A stretch of 64,000 nucleotides of DNA, taken from NCBI GenBank assembly GCA_903820035.1, contig CAIJFT010000331.1:27722-91721 (forward strand). The letters run 5' to 3'. How positions within the stretch are numbered: the first letter of the stretch is position 1; each line of letters begins with the position of its first letter. Below, piece by piece: positions 63,138-64,000 of the stretch. The DNA is from an uncultured Opitutia bacterium (GTDB lineage Bacteria > Verrucomicrobiota > Verrucomicrobiia > Opitutales > Opitutaceae). Below the pieces are notes generated by a model that had not been told where the DNA came from, did no database searches, and saw only the letters and a list, made by a program, of their open reading frames with translations. The position numbers and the translations under genes were made by a program.

Positions 63138-63926
63138 ATGAATGATTCCCTGCGAAAATCCGCCCTCGTCACCGGCTCCACCAGCGGCATCGGTCTCGGC
63201 ATCGCCCGCGCGCTCGCGCGCAGCGGCGTCAACGTGATGTTGCATGGGCTCGGCGATCCCGCGGTGAACGAGGAGTTGCGCCGGTCGCTGGAGGCGGAGA
63301 CGGGGGTCACGGTGCGGTTGCACGATGCCGACGTCGCGCGGTCCGACGAGGTCGCACGGCTGGTGGCGGACACCGAGGCGGCGTTCGGGGCGATTGATAT
63401 TTTGGTCAACAACGCAGGCATCCAGTACGTCGCCGCGGTCGAGGCGTTTCCGCCGGAACGTTGGGACGCGATCCAGGACATCGTGCTGAACGCGAGTTTC
63501 CACGCGATCCGCGCGGCCTTGCCCGGAATGAAGCGACGCCGGGCCGGACGAATCATCAACCTCGCGTCGGCACACGGGCTCGTGGGCTCGCCGTTCAAAT
63601 CGGCGTACGTCGCGGCGAAGCACGGCGTCCTTGGCCTGACGAAGTCCGTGGCGCTCGAGGTGGCGACGTTGAACATCACCTGTAACGCGGTGTGTCCCGG
63701 TTATGTCCGCACGCCGCTCGTTGAGGGGCAGATCGCGGCGCAGGCGGAGGCGCACGGCCTGCCGCCCGAGCGGGTCTTGCGCGAGGTTATGCTCGTCGCG
63801 CAACCGACGCAGCGGTTGATCGAGGTCGAGGAGGTCGCCGCGCTCGTGGTGTATTTGTGCGGCGATGCGGCGCGGTCGATCACCGGGGCAGCGATTCCAA
63901 TCGACGGCGGGTGGACGGCGCGGTGA
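63138..63926 (+). CDS. bdhA: 3-hydroxybutyrate dehydrogenase (SDR)
   Basis: 262 residues. Classical SDR: TGSTSGIG (residues 13-20), NNAGIQYVA near 91, Ser in NLASAHGLVGS and YVAAK (YxxxK) near 155, and C-terminal IDGGWTAR. The segments NNAGIQYVAAVE and SAHGLVGSPFKSAYVAAKHG match D-3-hydroxybutyrate dehydrogenase closely, and the NNITCNAVCPGYVRTPLVEGQI block is the conserved family stretch (seen here as NITCNAVCPGYVRTPLVEGQ). Oxidises D-3-hydroxybutyrate to acetoacetate in the cytoplasm. Context with the permease supports this call. Confidence 0.92.
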   Translation: MNDSLRKSALVTGSTSGIGLGIARALARSGVNVMLHGLGDPAVNEELRRSLEAETGVTVRLHDADVARSDEVARLVADTEAAFGAIDILVNNAGIQYVAAVEAFPPERWDAIQDIVLNASFHAIRAALPGMKRRRAGRIINLASAHGLVGSPFKSAYVAAKHGVLGLTKSVALEVATLNITCNAVCPGYVRTPLVEGQIAAQAEAHGLPPERVLREVMLVAQPTQRLIEVEEVAALVVYLCGDAARSITGAAIPIDGGWTAR

Positions 63927-63930
63927 GCCG

Positions 63931-64000
63931 GTGGGCCCCGAGGTCCCCATCGGGACGATTCGGGGCGCAGTTTTGTGCGTAGTCAGCCCGCTGGGACGGC
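63931..64000. repeat. GTGGGGCCC-type palindrome, copy 3 (truncated by window end)
   Basis: Begins GTGGGCCCCGAGGTCCCCAT and ends CAGCCCGCTGGGACGGC; the left part matches 19610-19630 and the right part matches the right arm of 33768-33794. It directly follows bdhA and continues beyond the window. Confidence 0.5.

Overview
The window is GC-rich bacterial chromosome from a Verrucomicrobia-type organism, most likely Opitutaceae. That placement rests on gene families and is an inference: large TonB-dependent receptors with a carboxypeptidase-regulatory-like N-terminus, many sulfatases, several Gfo/Idh/MocA dehydrogenases and AP-endonuclease-type sugar isomerases (some Tat-exported), a PSCyt1/DUF1549/DUF1553 + DUF1501 pair, and Bacteroidetes-like versions of ParE and PurF. 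No rRNA, tRNA, CRISPR, transposase or phage gene was seen.

Layout. 1-1281: end of an ExbB/ExbD pair and a short-chain dehydrogenase. 1393-1690: a compact candidate small transcription unit. 1969-9336: purine synthesis, with single-chain purL facing a long purF followed by purM. 9543-13132: a four-gene carbohydrate operon (OMP/HUMPS-family decarboxylase, MDR dehydrogenase, SDR, TIM-barrel isomerase) with unusual active-site substitutions. 13235-14490: a small hypothetical and an SDR. 14683-26943: a polysaccharide locus with a secreted isomerase, three sulfatases, a DUF5009 membrane acyltransferase-like protein, a divergent NagA-like hydrolase and a TonB receptor; this suggests uptake of a sulfated, amino-sugar-containing glycan. 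27187-37150 (minus strand): a sugar-catabolism block with three Gfo/Idh proteins, a UlaG-like metallo-hydrolase, a MetE-core protein, an isomerase, a SIS-ROK-SIS cluster and an SDR, facing a GntR/LacI-type regulator (37239-38240). 38472-42956: the PSCyt1 and DUF1501 pair. 43053-49781: xanthine phosphoribosyltransferase, cupin, two DUF1080/LamG-like secreted proteins, an AsmA-like protein, a ParE-like topoisomerase subunit and an S41 lipoprotein. 50144-54918: second TonB receptor and a Tat-exported dehydrogenase. 55108-58659: pyruvate carboxylase. 58836-61482: secreted esterase and a putative alpha-toroid protein. 61773-63926: GntP-family permease with 3-hydroxybutyrate dehydrogenase.

Two patterns span the window. 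First, many start codons lack a Shine-Dalgarno sequence and are instead immediately preceded by a C-rich stretch (CCCC-ATG or TCCC-ATG), in three cases extended into CCCTCA-type repeats. Second, intergenic spaces are packed with several families of palindromic repeats, some present twice or more. The best candidates for new biology are the decarboxylase operon at 9543-13132, which keeps the catalytic residues but lacks the phosphate-binding Arg, the SIS-ROK-SIS cluster at 33836-36281, and the C-rich initiation context.
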